Positions 23,723-31,760 of a stretch of DNA of 41,277 nucleotides are shown here, piece after piece. Under the pieces are notes generated by a model, which saw nothing but the letters and a program-made list of their open reading frames with translations, ran no database searches and was not told the DNA's origin. The first letter of the stretch is position 1. Each line of letters begins with the position of its first letter. A program made the translations under genes and the position numbers. The stretch spans positions 1-41,277 of the forward strand of contig CANNDT010000035.1 of NCBI GenBank assembly GCA_947503365.1. Reading direction: 5' to 3'. Source of the DNA: CANNDT01 sp945876205 (GTDB lineage Bacteria > Acidobacteriota > Vicinamibacteria > Vicinamibacterales > UBA2999).

Positions 23723-25449
23723 AGCCTGAGCCGCGGACCGTAAAGGTCCGCGCCGCATCGAGCAAGGTCATGGCGATCCTTGCGGTCGTGGCCGCCGTCT
23801 CTATTGCGGCGTCTGCTCAGAAGCCCCCGGCGTTCAGCATCGTCGAAGCCTCCATCAGCGGTATGCGACAGGCGCTGGAGCAGCGCCGCGTCACCTCCCG
23901 CGAGCTGGTGCAGCAGTCGCTGACCCGCATTGCCCTCTACGAAGACACGCTCAACGCGATCATCACGGTCAACGCGAAGGCGCTCGACGAAGCGGACGAG
24001 CGCGACCGCGAGCGGGCGGCGGGCCGCATTCGTGGACCGCTCCACGGCATTCCCATCGCGCTCAAGGACAACATCCAGACGACGGCGATGCGCACGACCG
24101 GTGGCGCGCTGGCGTTTGCCGACCTGGTGCCGCCGTACGAGGCCACGGTCGCGAAGAATCTCCGCGAGGCCGGCGCGATCGTCATCGCCAAGACGCAGCT
24201 CACCGAGCTCGCGAACTGGGTGACGGTGGGGATGCCCACCAACTACAACAGCCTCAATGGATACGGCTTCAACCCGTACGATCCGCGGCGCGATCCGCGC
24301 GAGGCGACGGCCGACGGCCGTCCCGTGCTCGCGACCGGCGGCTCGAGCTCGGGCACCGGCACCGCGGCGAGCTTCTGGGCCGCCAACGTCGGCACGGAAA
24401 CGTCAGGGTCGATCCTGAGTCCGTCGAACCAGAACATGCTCGCCGGCATCAAGCCGACGGTCGGACGCGTCAGCCGCTACGGGATCATCCCGATCACCGC
24501 GGACCAGGACACGGCGGGACCGATGGCGCGGTCGGTGGCGGACGCCGCGGCGATGCTCGGCGTGATGGAAGGGGCGTCGCCCGATCCGAACGACGCCGCC
24601 ACGTCGACGTGCACGCCGCCGCCCGGCCGTGATTACACGCGGTTTCTCGACGCGGACGCGCTGAAGGGCGCTCGCATCGGCGTGCCGCGCGCATTCTTCT
24701 ACGAGCGGATCACCGCTCCCGGTACGACCGAGCCTCGCGGCGGCCTCAACGCGGACCAGCGCAAGGCCATGGACGACGCCATCGCCGTGTTGAAAGCGCG
24801 AGGCGCCGAGGTGATCGATCCCGCCGACATCCCGAGCATCGTCGATCCAGGTGCCGAGAAGAATTTTCTGCTGTGGAACACCTGCGCGGGTCCCGAGGGC
24901 GCGCGCGGCAGGGATCTGGGTTGTTCGATCGTGTTCAAGTACGGGATGAAGCGCGACTTCAACGCATGGCTCGCGGCGCTTGGCCCCTCCGCGCCGCTGA
25001 AGACGCTCACCGACCTGCGCAATTGGAATCTTGCGCATGCGCCGGCGGGCACGCTCAAGTACGGACAATCGAATCTCGACATCTCGGACGACATCGATCT
25101 CGAGCGCGACCGCGCCAGGTACGAGGCAGACCGGCAGAGGGATCTCTACGTGACGGCCGCGCACGGGATCGACGAAGTCATGAAAGGGCAGCGGCTCGAG
25201 GCGCTCCTGTTGCCCGGTGCGACCGGCGCCGCGCTCGCCGCCAAGCCGGGCTATCCCACCGTGATCGTCCCGTTTGCCCTGGTCCCTAACGCGTTGACGC
25301 CGGCCCTCCCGGAGCAGTTTCCGGCCCGTTCGGCGCCCTTCGGCGTGAGTTTCACCGGGATGGCGTGCAGCGAGCCACGCCTGATTGCCCTGGCCTATGC
25401 CTTCGAGCAGGCCACCAGACGGCGCATCCCACCTCGGCTGTTTCCCTGA
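23719..25449 (+). CDS. secreted amidase-signature-family hydrolase
   Basis: 576 residues. A long N-terminus (about 16 residues, encoded by a palindrome at 23732) precedes a signal-peptide core (MAILAVVAAVSIAASAQ). The amidase signature follows with its Ser-cisSer-Lys triad: Lys in GIPIALKDNIQT, cis-Ser in the ATGGSSSGTGTA loop and the nucleophile Ser in GTETSGSILSPSN. It hydrolyses amide bonds of unknown substrates in the periplasm. GatA is excluded by the export signal and the lack of gatB/gatC nearby. The ATG overlaps the stop of the M20 peptidase, and the pair suggests stepwise breakdown of peptides or amides. Confidence 0.9.
   Translation: MKPEPRTVKVRAASSKVMAILAVVAAVSIAASAQKPPAFSIVEASISGMRQALEQRRVTSRELVQQSLTRIALYEDTLNAIITVNAKALDEADERDRERAAGRIRGPLHGIPIALKDNIQTTAMRTTGGALAFADLVPPYEATVAKNLREAGAIVIAKTQLTELANWVTVGMPTNYNSLNGYGFNPYDPRRDPREATADGRPVLATGGSSSGTGTAASFWAANVGTETSGSILSPSNQNMLAGIKPTVGRVSRYGIIPITADQDTAGPMARSVADAAAMLGVMEGASPDPNDAATSTCTPPPGRDYTRFLDADALKGARIGVPRAFFYERITAPGTTEPRGGLNADQRKAMDDAIAVLKARGAEVIDPADIPSIVDPGAEKNFLLWNTCAGPEGARGRDLGCSIVFKYGMKRDFNAWLAALGPSAPLKTLTDLRNWNLAHAPAGTLKYGQSNLDISDDIDLERDRARYEADRQRDLYVTAAHGIDEVMKGQRLEALLLPGATGAALAAKPGYPTVIVPFALVPNALTPALPEQFPARSAPFGVSFTGMACSEPRLIALAYAFEQATRRRIPPRLFP
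23732..23752. repeat. palindrome in the 5' end of the amidase gene
   Basis: A perfect 8-bp stem, CGCGGACC (23732-23739) and GGTCCGCG (23745-23752), with loop GTAAA. It encodes the extra residues before the signal-peptide core. It shares the GGACC/GGTCC theme with the hairpin at 19076, which suggests a related dispersed element that landed in a gene start. Confidence 0.45.
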
Positions 25450-25458
25450 AGATCTCTA

Positions 25459-25486
25459 GGTAACGTTCGGCTCATTTGGGCGTCTA
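25459..25486 (+). promoter_or_regulatory. ECF-sigma-like promoter of the small membrane protein
   Basis: GGTAAC (25459-25464), a 16-nt spacer, CGTCTA (25481-25486). An AAC-containing -35 with a CGTC -10 is the hallmark of ECF (sigma-E-type) promoters. The predicted leader of about 30 nt carries an AGGGGG ribosome-binding site before the ATG at 25522. Confidence 0.6.
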
Positions 25487-25521
25487 ATAGGGGTAAGAAG
25501 CCTTCCTGAAAGGGGGACGCC

Positions 25522-25773
25522 ATGATTCTCGGTTTGCACAACATGGTCGAGGGTGTGGAGCACTACTGGACCGACCACATCAGCGCCGACAAAGATTTGT
25601 CGCTGCTGGGTCTCGACGGGATCCTGCTCATTCCCGTTGTCTTCGCGATCTTCTTCTACCCAATGGCGATGCTGGTTGGGATCGGTTCAGTGCTGCTGTT
25701 GATGCTGGCGGCATACGAGATCGTGCGCTTCTCGCGCACGCACCAGCACCACTGGTTCTGGCACCGGAGTTAG
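25522..25773 (+). CDS. small membrane protein, probably envelope-stress controlled
   Basis: 83 residues. The N-terminal half is polar (VEGVEHYWTDHISADKDLS). A long hydrophobic stretch (about 30-65: ILLIPVVFAIFFYPMAMLVG, IGSVLLLMLAAYEIV) can form two tight transmembrane helices, followed by a His/Trp-rich tail (SRTHQHHWFWHRS). I recognise no family. The ECF-like promoter directly upstream and the strong ribosome-binding site argue it is real and regulated by an alternative sigma factor. It ends head-to-tail against the convergent penicillin-binding protein gene with no gap. Confidence 0.65.
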   Translation: MILGLHNMVEGVEHYWTDHISADKDLSLLGLDGILLIPVVFAIFFYPMAMLVGIGSVLLLMLAAYEIVRFSRTHQHHWFWHRS

Positions 25774-28068
25774 CTAGTCAGATGCCGGGGCGGCCGTCTG
25801 CACGACGGCCACACCTTGCGGCTGCGTACCGTTGATGAACGCTTCGGTAATTCCTGAGTCCAGCGTCACGAATACGATGTTGCCGGGCGGCTCGAAGCGG
25901 GGCGGATTCTTCCGGTCAGCGCGCGTGTCGATGTAAGCCTTCATGAAGTCGATCCAGATCGGGAGCGAGGCCGCCGCGCCGGTCTCGCCGTTGCCCAGCG
26001 GCTTCTTCTCGTCGTAGCCCACCCACACGCCCACCGTGATATTCGGATCGAAGCCGACAAACCAGGCATCGGTGTACTCGTCCATCGTGCCGGTCTTGCC
26101 GGCGAGCGGCCAATCGAGCTTTGCCGCCGCCGTGGCTGTGCCGCGCTGCACCACGCCGCGCAGCAGGTTCGTCATCACGAACGCCGTGTCGGCGCGAATC
26201 GCTTCGTGGGCCTCGGGACGGTTCTCTTCGAGGATGTTCCCCTCGCGATCGGCAATGGTGTTGACGGAATACGGCGTCATCCGCACGCCCTGGTTCGGGA
26301 ACGCCGAATAGGCGCTGGTCACCTCGACCAGCGTCGCTTCAGCAGCGCCGAGTGCCAATGAGAGATACGGCATCATCTTTTCCGGAAACCCGAAGCGCGC
26401 CGCGTAGGCGACCGCCTGCCGCGGCCCGACCTCCTGCATCGCCTTCACCGCCGGGATGTTGCGCGACTGTTCGAGCGCGCGGCGCAGCGTCACCGGTCCT
26501 TCGAACTTACGGTCGTAGTTGAGCGGCTGGTACGGCGGCTGGTTGGGCCCGGCGGTGTACGACACCGGTTCGTCGACGAAGATCGACACCGGCGTGAAGC
26601 CGCGGTCGATGGCCGCCGTGTAGACGATCGGCTTGAATGCAGACCCCATCTGCCGATGCGCCTGCGTGGCACGGTTGAACTTGCTGCGCGTGAAGCTGTA
26701 GCCGCCGACCATGGCGCGGATCTGGCCCGTGCGGTTGTCGATCGCGAGAAGCGCCCCTTCGATGATCGGCGCCTGCTCGAGCGCGAGCGTCTCGGGCCCG
26801 CCGTCTTTCACCGTCCGCACTTCGACGTCGACGAGATCGCCAACCTTGAAGAGATCCGCCGGCGACGTGCGCCGCGTCCAGGCGAACGCCGGTGCCGGGA
26901 GGTCGAGCTCGCGGGTGCCGATCCGCAGACGAGCGGTGCCGCTGGCTCCCTTGGCCGGAACCGCCATCACCACCGCGGGGACGATGTCGCCGGCCAGCAT
27001 CGGCCTCTTCCACCGCTCGACGGTGAAGCGGTCGATGGCGTGGCCCTCGGCGACCACATTCCTGGCCGGCTTCCTGAATCCGCTGCGCCGCTTGTCGATC
27101 CGCCGCAGCCCGCGGTCGAGCGCCTCGTTTGCGGCCACCTGCAGGTCGGCGTCGAGCGTCGTCTGCACCTGGAGGCCCGCTTCATAGAGCGCCTTCGCGC
27201 CGTATTTCTGTTCCAGCGTCTTGCGGATGTCCTCGACGAAGTAGGGCGCGATGGAGCGCTCCTGCGTCGGCTGTCCCTGGAGCACCAGGGCGCGCTCCTG
27301 CGCCGCGCGTGATTGGTCGGCGGTCAGGTAGCCCTCTTCCTCCATCCGCTGCAGCACGTAGTTGCGGCGCATCAGCGCCCGGCGACCGTCGACAAACGGA
27401 CTGAGGCGTTCGGGCGCCTGGATGATTGCGGCAATGGTCGCCGCCTCCTCGGGCGCGAGGTCCTTCGCCGGCTTGTCGAAGTAGAGGTGAGCCGCCGCCT
27501 CCACGCCATACGCGCCGTGACCGAGATAGATCTGATTGGCGTAGAACCGGAGGATGTCGGGCTTGGTGTAGCGCTTCTCGATCTGGACCGCGACGATCCA
27601 TTCCTTGACCTTGCGTTCGAGCGAGCGCTCGAAGGCGCCGCCCTCGCGCATGTACTGGCGGAGGAACAGGTCGCGGGCCAATTGCTGCGTGATCGTGCTG
27701 GCACCGGCGCGCTGTCCGGTAAAGATGTCCTTGAGCGCGGTGATGACGATGCGGGAGACGCTGAGGCCGAAGTGCTGGTTGAAGCCCGCGTCCTCGGTGG
27801 CGATGATGGCGTTCCGCAGGGCAGGGGCGATCTCGTCGTAACCGATGACTTCGCGGCGCTCGGTCGCGAACTCACCGATGGTCTGGCCATCGCGGGCGAG
27901 CAGTCGCGTGATGGTGTTAGGCCGGTAGTCGTCGAGCGCGCTGATCTGGGGGAGGTCGTCGGCGTAGGCGAAGAGGACGCCGCTTGCCGTGCCGACAAGC
28001 GCTGTGGCGACGAACAGGGCCACCAGGCCTGCCTGTCGCGCCACGCGGACGACAATGCCGGTCTTCAT
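25774..28068 (-). CDS. class A penicillin-binding protein (PBP1A-like)
   Basis: 764 residues. A bifunctional peptidoglycan synthase anchored by one N-terminal helix (about 12-35). The GT51 glycosyltransferase domain (about 60-235) has the catalytic Glu92 in ATEDAGFNQHFG and the STITQQLARDLFLRQYMREGG motif region. The transpeptidase domain (about 430-730) has SxxK (Ser476-Ala-Phe-Lys479), SRN (535-537) and KTG (658-660 in LAGKTGTMDEYTDAWFVG). The insertion between them (about 320-430) matches the OB-like PBP1A linker. All catalytic residues are present, so it should be active and beta-lactam sensitive. It is divergent from dnaK, with the start at 28068. Confidence 0.95.
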   Translation of the reverse strand: MKTGIVVRVARQAGLVALFVATALVGTASGVLFAYADDLPQISALDDYRPNTITRLLARDGQTIGEFATERREVIGYDEIAPALRNAIIATEDAGFNQHFGLSVSRIVITALKDIFTGQRAGASTITQQLARDLFLRQYMREGGAFERSLERKVKEWIVAVQIEKRYTKPDILRFYANQIYLGHGAYGVEAAAHLYFDKPAKDLAPEEAATIAAIIQAPERLSPFVDGRRALMRRNYVLQRMEEEGYLTADQSRAAQERALVLQGQPTQERSIAPYFVEDIRKTLEQKYGAKALYEAGLQVQTTLDADLQVAANEALDRGLRRIDKRRSGFRKPARNVVAEGHAIDRFTVERWKRPMLAGDIVPAVVMAVPAKGASGTARLRIGTRELDLPAPAFAWTRRTSPADLFKVGDLVDVEVRTVKDGGPETLALEQAPIIEGALLAIDNRTGQIRAMVGGYSFTRSKFNRATQAHRQMGSAFKPIVYTAAIDRGFTPVSIFVDEPVSYTAGPNQPPYQPLNYDRKFEGPVTLRRALEQSRNIPAVKAMQEVGPRQAVAYAARFGFPEKMMPYLSLALGAAEATLVEVTSAYSAFPNQGVRMTPYSVNTIADREGNILEENRPEAHEAIRADTAFVMTNLLRGVVQRGTATAAAKLDWPLAGKTGTMDEYTDAWFVGFDPNITVGVWVGYDEKKPLGNGETGAAASLPIWIDFMKAYIDTRADRKNPPRFEPPGNIVFVTLDSGITEAFINGTQPQGVAVVQTAAPASD

Positions 28069-28178
28069 CGCTCCGAGTATATCAGCGCCAACCTGCTTCG
28101 CGTGTCCGCTTGGGCGCGACGTAAGTCCATGACTCGTCGCAGCTTACTGGCGTTAGTGATTGTCGGGATACGGCCAAG

Positions 28179-28210
28179 ATTGACAGTGACTCACTCAGAT
28201 TAAATAATAA
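28179..28210 (+). promoter_or_regulatory. dnaK promoter with degenerate HAIR-like HspR operator
   Basis: TTGACA (28180-28185) is followed by an AT-rich run TAAATAATAA (28201-28210) that can supply a -10 (AATAAT at 17-nt spacing). Overlapping the -35 are half-sites ATTGACA (28179-28185) and ACTCAGA (28193-28199) separated by exactly 7 nt. The HAIR consensus is CTTGAGT-N7-ACTCAAG, and 9 of 14 positions match. With hspR encoded three genes downstream, autoregulation is plausible. Confidence 0.5.
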
Positions 28211-28223
28211 CCACACCCTAAAT

Positions 28224-28255
28224 CGTACGTCCTGAGGGGTATCTACGGACGTGCG
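28224..28255 (+). promoter_or_regulatory. leader hairpin of dnaK
   Basis: CGTACGTCC (28224-28232) pairs with GGACGTGCG (28247-28255), 9 bp with one G-T, around a 14-nt loop that contains GAGGGG. It sits in the 5' leader about 25 nt before the dnaK ATG. It could influence message stability or heat-dependent translation. It is not a CIRCE element. Confidence 0.4.
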
Positions 28256-28279
28256 CCGCGCATGAAGGACGCGACGACA

Positions 28280-30211
28280 ATGAGCAAAATCATCGGCATC
28301 GACCTGGGCACCACGAACTCCGTGGTCGCCGTGATGGAAGGCGGCGAACCCGTCGTCATCACCAACCCTGAAGGCAGCCGCCTGACGCCCTCCGTGGTGG
28401 CGTTCACCAAGACGGGCGAGCGGCTGGTGGGCCAGGTGGCCAAGCGCCAGGCGGTCACGAACCCCGAGAACACCGTGTTCTCGATCAAGCGGTTCATGGG
28501 CCGGCGCTTCGACGAAGTCAGCGAGGAAATGAAGATGGTGCCGTACGCCGTGACGGCGGCCGGCAACGACGTGCGCGTCAAGGCGCTCGACAAGGAATAC
28601 GCACCGCCGGAAATCTCCGCGATGATCCTGCAGAAGCTGAAGCAGGCGGCGGAGGAGTACCTCGGGCAGCCCATCACCAGGGCCGTCATCACCGTCCCCG
28701 CCTATTTCAACGACGCGCAGCGCCAGGCGACGAAGGAAGCCGGAAAGATCGCCGGCCTCGAAGTGATGCGTATCGTCAACGAGCCGACGGCCGCGGCGTT
28801 GGCGTACGGCCTCGACAAGAAGAAGGACGAAACCATCGCCGTGTACGACTTCGGCGGCGGCACGTTCGACATCTCGATCCTGGAAGTCGGCGAAGGCGTC
28901 GTCGAGGTCAAGGCGACCAACGGCGACACGCATCTGGGCGGCGACAACCTGGATCAGAAGATCATCGAGTGGATCATCGCGGAGTTCAAGAAGAGCGAAG
29001 GGATCGATCTGAGCAAGGATCGCATGGCGCTCCAGCGGCTGCGGGAGGCGGCGGAGAAGGCCAAGATGGAGCTCTCCACGGTGATGGAGACCGACATCAA
29101 CCTGCCGTTCATCACCGCCGACCAGACCGGCCCCAAGCACCTGCAGATGAAGCTGACGCGCTCGAAGTTCGAGCAGCTCGTCGAAGACTTGCTGCAGAAG
29201 ACGGTGGGTCCGACCAAGCAGGCGCTGAGCGACGCGGGCCTCGACCCGTCGAAGATCGACGAAGTGGTGCTGGTCGGCGGGTCGACGCGTATCCCCCGCG
29301 TCCAGCAGATCGTCAAGGAGCTGTTCGGCAAAGAGCCGCACAAGGGCGTCAACCCGGACGAGGTCGTGGCGGTCGGCGCGGCGATCCAGGCCGGCGTGCT
29401 GGCGGGCGAGGTCAAGGACCTGCTGCTGCTCGATGTCACGCCGCTGTCGCTCGGCATCGAAACGCTGGGCGGCGTGCTGACGACGCTGATTCCACGGAAC
29501 ACGACGATTCCGACGCGCAAGAGCGAGACGTTCTCGACGGCGGCGGATAGCCAGACGAGCGTCGAGGTGCACGTGCTGCAGGGCGAGCGTCCGCTCGCGC
29601 GCGACAACCGCACGCTCGGACGCTTCCAATTGATCGGCCTGCCGCCGGCGCCGCGCGGCGTGCCTCAGATCGAAGTGACGTTCGATATCGACGCGAACGG
29701 CATCGTCAACGTGTCGGCGAAGGATCTCGGCACCGGCAAGGAGCAGAAGATCACGATCACCGCGTCGAGCGGCCTCAGCAAGGACGAGGTCGACCGGATG
29801 ATGAAGGACGCCGATGCGCACGCCGAAGAGGACCGCAAGCGGCGTGAAGAGATCGAGACGCGCAACCGCGCCGACCAGGCGGTGTACGCGGCGGAGAAGA
29901 TGCTGCAGGACATGGGCGGCAAGCTCGCCGCGTCGGACAAGGCGGCCGTGGAGACCGCGATCGAGGCGCTCAAGGCCGCCATGTCCGCCAACGACACCGC
30001 CGGGATGACCAAGGCGATGGAGCAGTTGACGCAGGCCCAGCACAAGGCGGCGGAGGCGCTCTACAAGCAGGCCGGCACCGCGGCGGGCGGCGGGGCGCCG
30101 GACGCCGAGGGCGCGGCCGGTGGTGGCTCGGAAGGGTCACCAGGCGCCGCAGGCGGCGGGGCACAAGGCGACGTGATCGACGCCGAAGTGGTGGACGAAG
30201 AGAAGAAGTAG
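28280..30211 (+). CDS. dnaK: chaperone DnaK (Hsp70)
   Basis: 643 residues from the ATG at 28280, which has GAAGGA upstream; an in-frame ATG at 28262 would add six residues and has no ribosome-binding site. The actin-like ATPase domain shows IIGIDLGTTNSVVAV, VPAYFNDAQRQATKEAGKIAGL, IAVYDFGGGTFDISIL and VVLVGGSTRIPRVQ. The linker/substrate domain has DLLLLDVTPLSLGIETLGGV, and a lid helix and a Gly-rich tail end in VVDEEKK. It binds exposed hydrophobic segments under ATP control and works with DnaJ, encoded next, and GrpE, which is not in this window. This is the first gene of a dnaK-dnaJ-hspR heat-shock operon. Confidence 0.98.
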   Translation: MSKIIGIDLGTTNSVVAVMEGGEPVVITNPEGSRLTPSVVAFTKTGERLVGQVAKRQAVTNPENTVFSIKRFMGRRFDEVSEEMKMVPYAVTAAGNDVRVKALDKEYAPPEISAMILQKLKQAAEEYLGQPITRAVITVPAYFNDAQRQATKEAGKIAGLEVMRIVNEPTAAALAYGLDKKKDETIAVYDFGGGTFDISILEVGEGVVEVKATNGDTHLGGDNLDQKIIEWIIAEFKKSEGIDLSKDRMALQRLREAAEKAKMELSTVMETDINLPFITADQTGPKHLQMKLTRSKFEQLVEDLLQKTVGPTKQALSDAGLDPSKIDEVVLVGGSTRIPRVQQIVKELFGKEPHKGVNPDEVVAVGAAIQAGVLAGEVKDLLLLDVTPLSLGIETLGGVLTTLIPRNTTIPTRKSETFSTAADSQTSVEVHVLQGERPLARDNRTLGRFQLIGLPPAPRGVPQIEVTFDIDANGIVNVSAKDLGTGKEQKITITASSGLSKDEVDRMMKDADAHAEEDRKRREEIETRNRADQAVYAAEKMLQDMGGKLAASDKAAVETAIEALKAAMSANDTAGMTKAMEQLTQAQHKAAEALYKQAGTAAGGGAPDAEGAAGGGSEGSPGAAGGGAQGDVIDAEVVDEEKK

Positions 30212-30234
30212 GCCGTAGGCAGTAGCAGGGGAAC

Positions 30235-31314
30235 GTGGACCTTTACGTTGTGCTCGGGTTGCAGCACGGCGCGTCGGAGCCCGACATCAAGCGGGCGTAC
30301 CGGCGGCTTGCGCGGCGGTTTCACCCGGACATCAATCCGGGCGACCGCATGGCGGAAGCGCGGTTCCGGCAGATCCTTGACGCCTACGAAACGCTGATGG
30401 ATCCGGATCGGCGGTCCCGTTATGACTCCGGCGGGACGGCCGATCCCCGCGCGCCGCGGGTGAGCGGCTTCGAGGGCTTCGACTTCTCGGCGCGCGGCGT
30501 CGACTACTCGGCCTCCTTCGGCGATCTGTTCGCCGAAGTGCTGAGCGAGCGCGGCACGTCAAAGACGCCTGGCCCCGAGCGCGGGGCCGACCTGCACCAC
30601 ACCATCCAGCTTTCATTCGACGACGCGTTTGCCGGCGTGCAGCGTCCGCTCGCCGTCACACGCCGCGAGACGTGCCGCACGTGCGCCGGGACCGGGCTGA
30701 CGCGCGTGAGTGCCGGGCCGTGTCCACTGTGCCAGGGGAGCGGCGCCGTCCGGTCGGTGCGCGGGCACATGGTGTTTTCGCGCAGCTGCCAGGGGTGCGC
30801 CGGCACCGGCCAGCAGCGGCCGCGTCCCTGCGAACCGTGCAGCGGGATCGGCCAGGAGACGCGCAGCGAGACCGTGCAGGTCCGCATGCCCGCAGGGGTC
30901 GCCGATGGCGACCGCGTGCGGGTGACGGGGAAGGGCAATGCGGGGATTCGCGGCGGCCTGCCCGGAGACCTGTTCATCACCGTCCAGGTTGCGCCGCACG
31001 ACGTCTTCCGGCGCGAAGGCGACGACCTGCACATGGTGCTCCCCGTGGCCATCCACGAAGCGGCGCTCGGCGCGAGAATCGACATTCCTGCCCCGGATGG
31101 CACCGCGCGCCTGCGGGTACCGCCTGGCACGCAATCCGGGCAGCGCTTTCGCCTCCGCGAGCGCGGCGCCACCTCGACACGCGACGGACGCCGCGGCGAC
31201 CTGGTCATCGAAGTCCGCCTGATGATGCCGAAGCTGCTCGACGAGCGATCGAAGGAGCTGCTGCGCGAGTTCGGCCGGATCAACGGCGAGAACGTCCGGG
31301 AGAGCGTCTCGTGA
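30235..31314 (+). CDS. dnaJ: chaperone DnaJ (Hsp40), zinc-finger type
   Basis: 359 residues from GTG 30235 (AGGGGAAC site). The J-domain (1-66) carries HPD at 30-32 (RRFHPDINPGD), needed to stimulate DnaK ATPase. A short G/F-like linker (80-100) follows. The Cys-rich zinc domain has all four CxxCxGxG motifs (CRTCAGTG 147, CPLCQGSG 163, CQGCAGTG 185, CEPCSGIG 199). The C-terminal substrate-binding domains contain VADGDRVRVTGKGNAGIRGGLPGDL and GTQSGQRFRLRERGA. It is shorter than E. coli DnaJ (376) mainly in the G/F region. Its stop overlaps the GTG of hspR (GTGA). Confidence 0.95.
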   Translation: MDLYVVLGLQHGASEPDIKRAYRRLARRFHPDINPGDRMAEARFRQILDAYETLMDPDRRSRYDSGGTADPRAPRVSGFEGFDFSARGVDYSASFGDLFAEVLSERGTSKTPGPERGADLHHTIQLSFDDAFAGVQRPLAVTRRETCRTCAGTGLTRVSAGPCPLCQGSGAVRSVRGHMVFSRSCQGCAGTGQQRPRPCEPCSGIGQETRSETVQVRMPAGVADGDRVRVTGKGNAGIRGGLPGDLFITVQVAPHDVFRREGDDLHMVLPVAIHEAALGARIDIPAPDGTARLRVPPGTQSGQRFRLRERGATSTRDGRRGDLVIEVRLMMPKLLDERSKELLREFGRINGENVRESVS

Positions 31315-31745
31315 CGGCCAAGCGCGCTGAACGGGGCAAGGCGTACTACATGATCAGCGCGGTGTCGCAGAAGTACAACATCCACCCGCAAACGCTGCGC
31401 CTCTACGAACGCGAGGGCCTGCTCAAGCCGTCACGGACCGAAGGCAACACGCGCCTCTATTCGGAAGAAGACCTCGAGCAGCTGGAAACCATTCTCGCGT
31501 TGACGCGCGATCTCGGCGTCAACCTCGCGGGCGTTGAAATAATTCTCAACATGCGCCGCAAGATCGAGCAGATGCAGGGCGAAGTCAATGAATTCATGGA
31601 CTACGTCAAGCGCGAGCTCGCTCGCGGCATCGATGATTGGGAGCAGCGCCTCAGTACCGCGATGGTCAAATCGTCGCCGACAGACTTGGTAAGGCACACG
31701 CCCAACACCGAGAGCGAAAAGTCAAAAGTCAAATCCGGAAAGTAG
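31311..31745 (+). CDS. hspR: HspR-like MerR-family heat-shock repressor
   Basis: 144 residues from GTG 31311, coupled to dnaJ by a GTGA overlap; the frame is open further upstream, but that is antisense to function. The MerR helix-turn-helix is typical of HspR: YYMISAVSQKYNIHPQTLRLYEREGLLKPSRTEGNTRLYSEEDLEQLETILALTRDLGVNLAGVEIIL. The dimerisation helix (NMRRKIEQMQGEVNEFMDY) follows, and the tail is Lys/Ser-rich. In other bacteria HspR represses dnaK operons by binding HAIR sites, with DnaK as corepressor. A degenerate HAIR-like site lies at the dnaK promoter, consistent with this circuit. Confidence 0.9.
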   Translation: MTAKRAERGKAYYMISAVSQKYNIHPQTLRLYEREGLLKPSRTEGNTRLYSEEDLEQLETILALTRDLGVNLAGVEIILNMRRKIEQMQGEVNEFMDYVKRELARGIDDWEQRLSTAMVKSSPTDLVRHTPNTESEKSKVKSGK

Positions 31746-31760
31746 GTGTTAGGATCACGC

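Noticed and set aside
28201..28260. CIRCE element before dnaK
   Set aside because: No TTAGCACTC/GAGTGCTAA repeat is present; the dyad found fits HAIR spacing instead.
28262..28279. ATG 28262 as dnaK start
   Set aside because: No ribosome-binding site and six extra residues that DnaK proteins lack; ATG 28280 has GAAGGA upstream.
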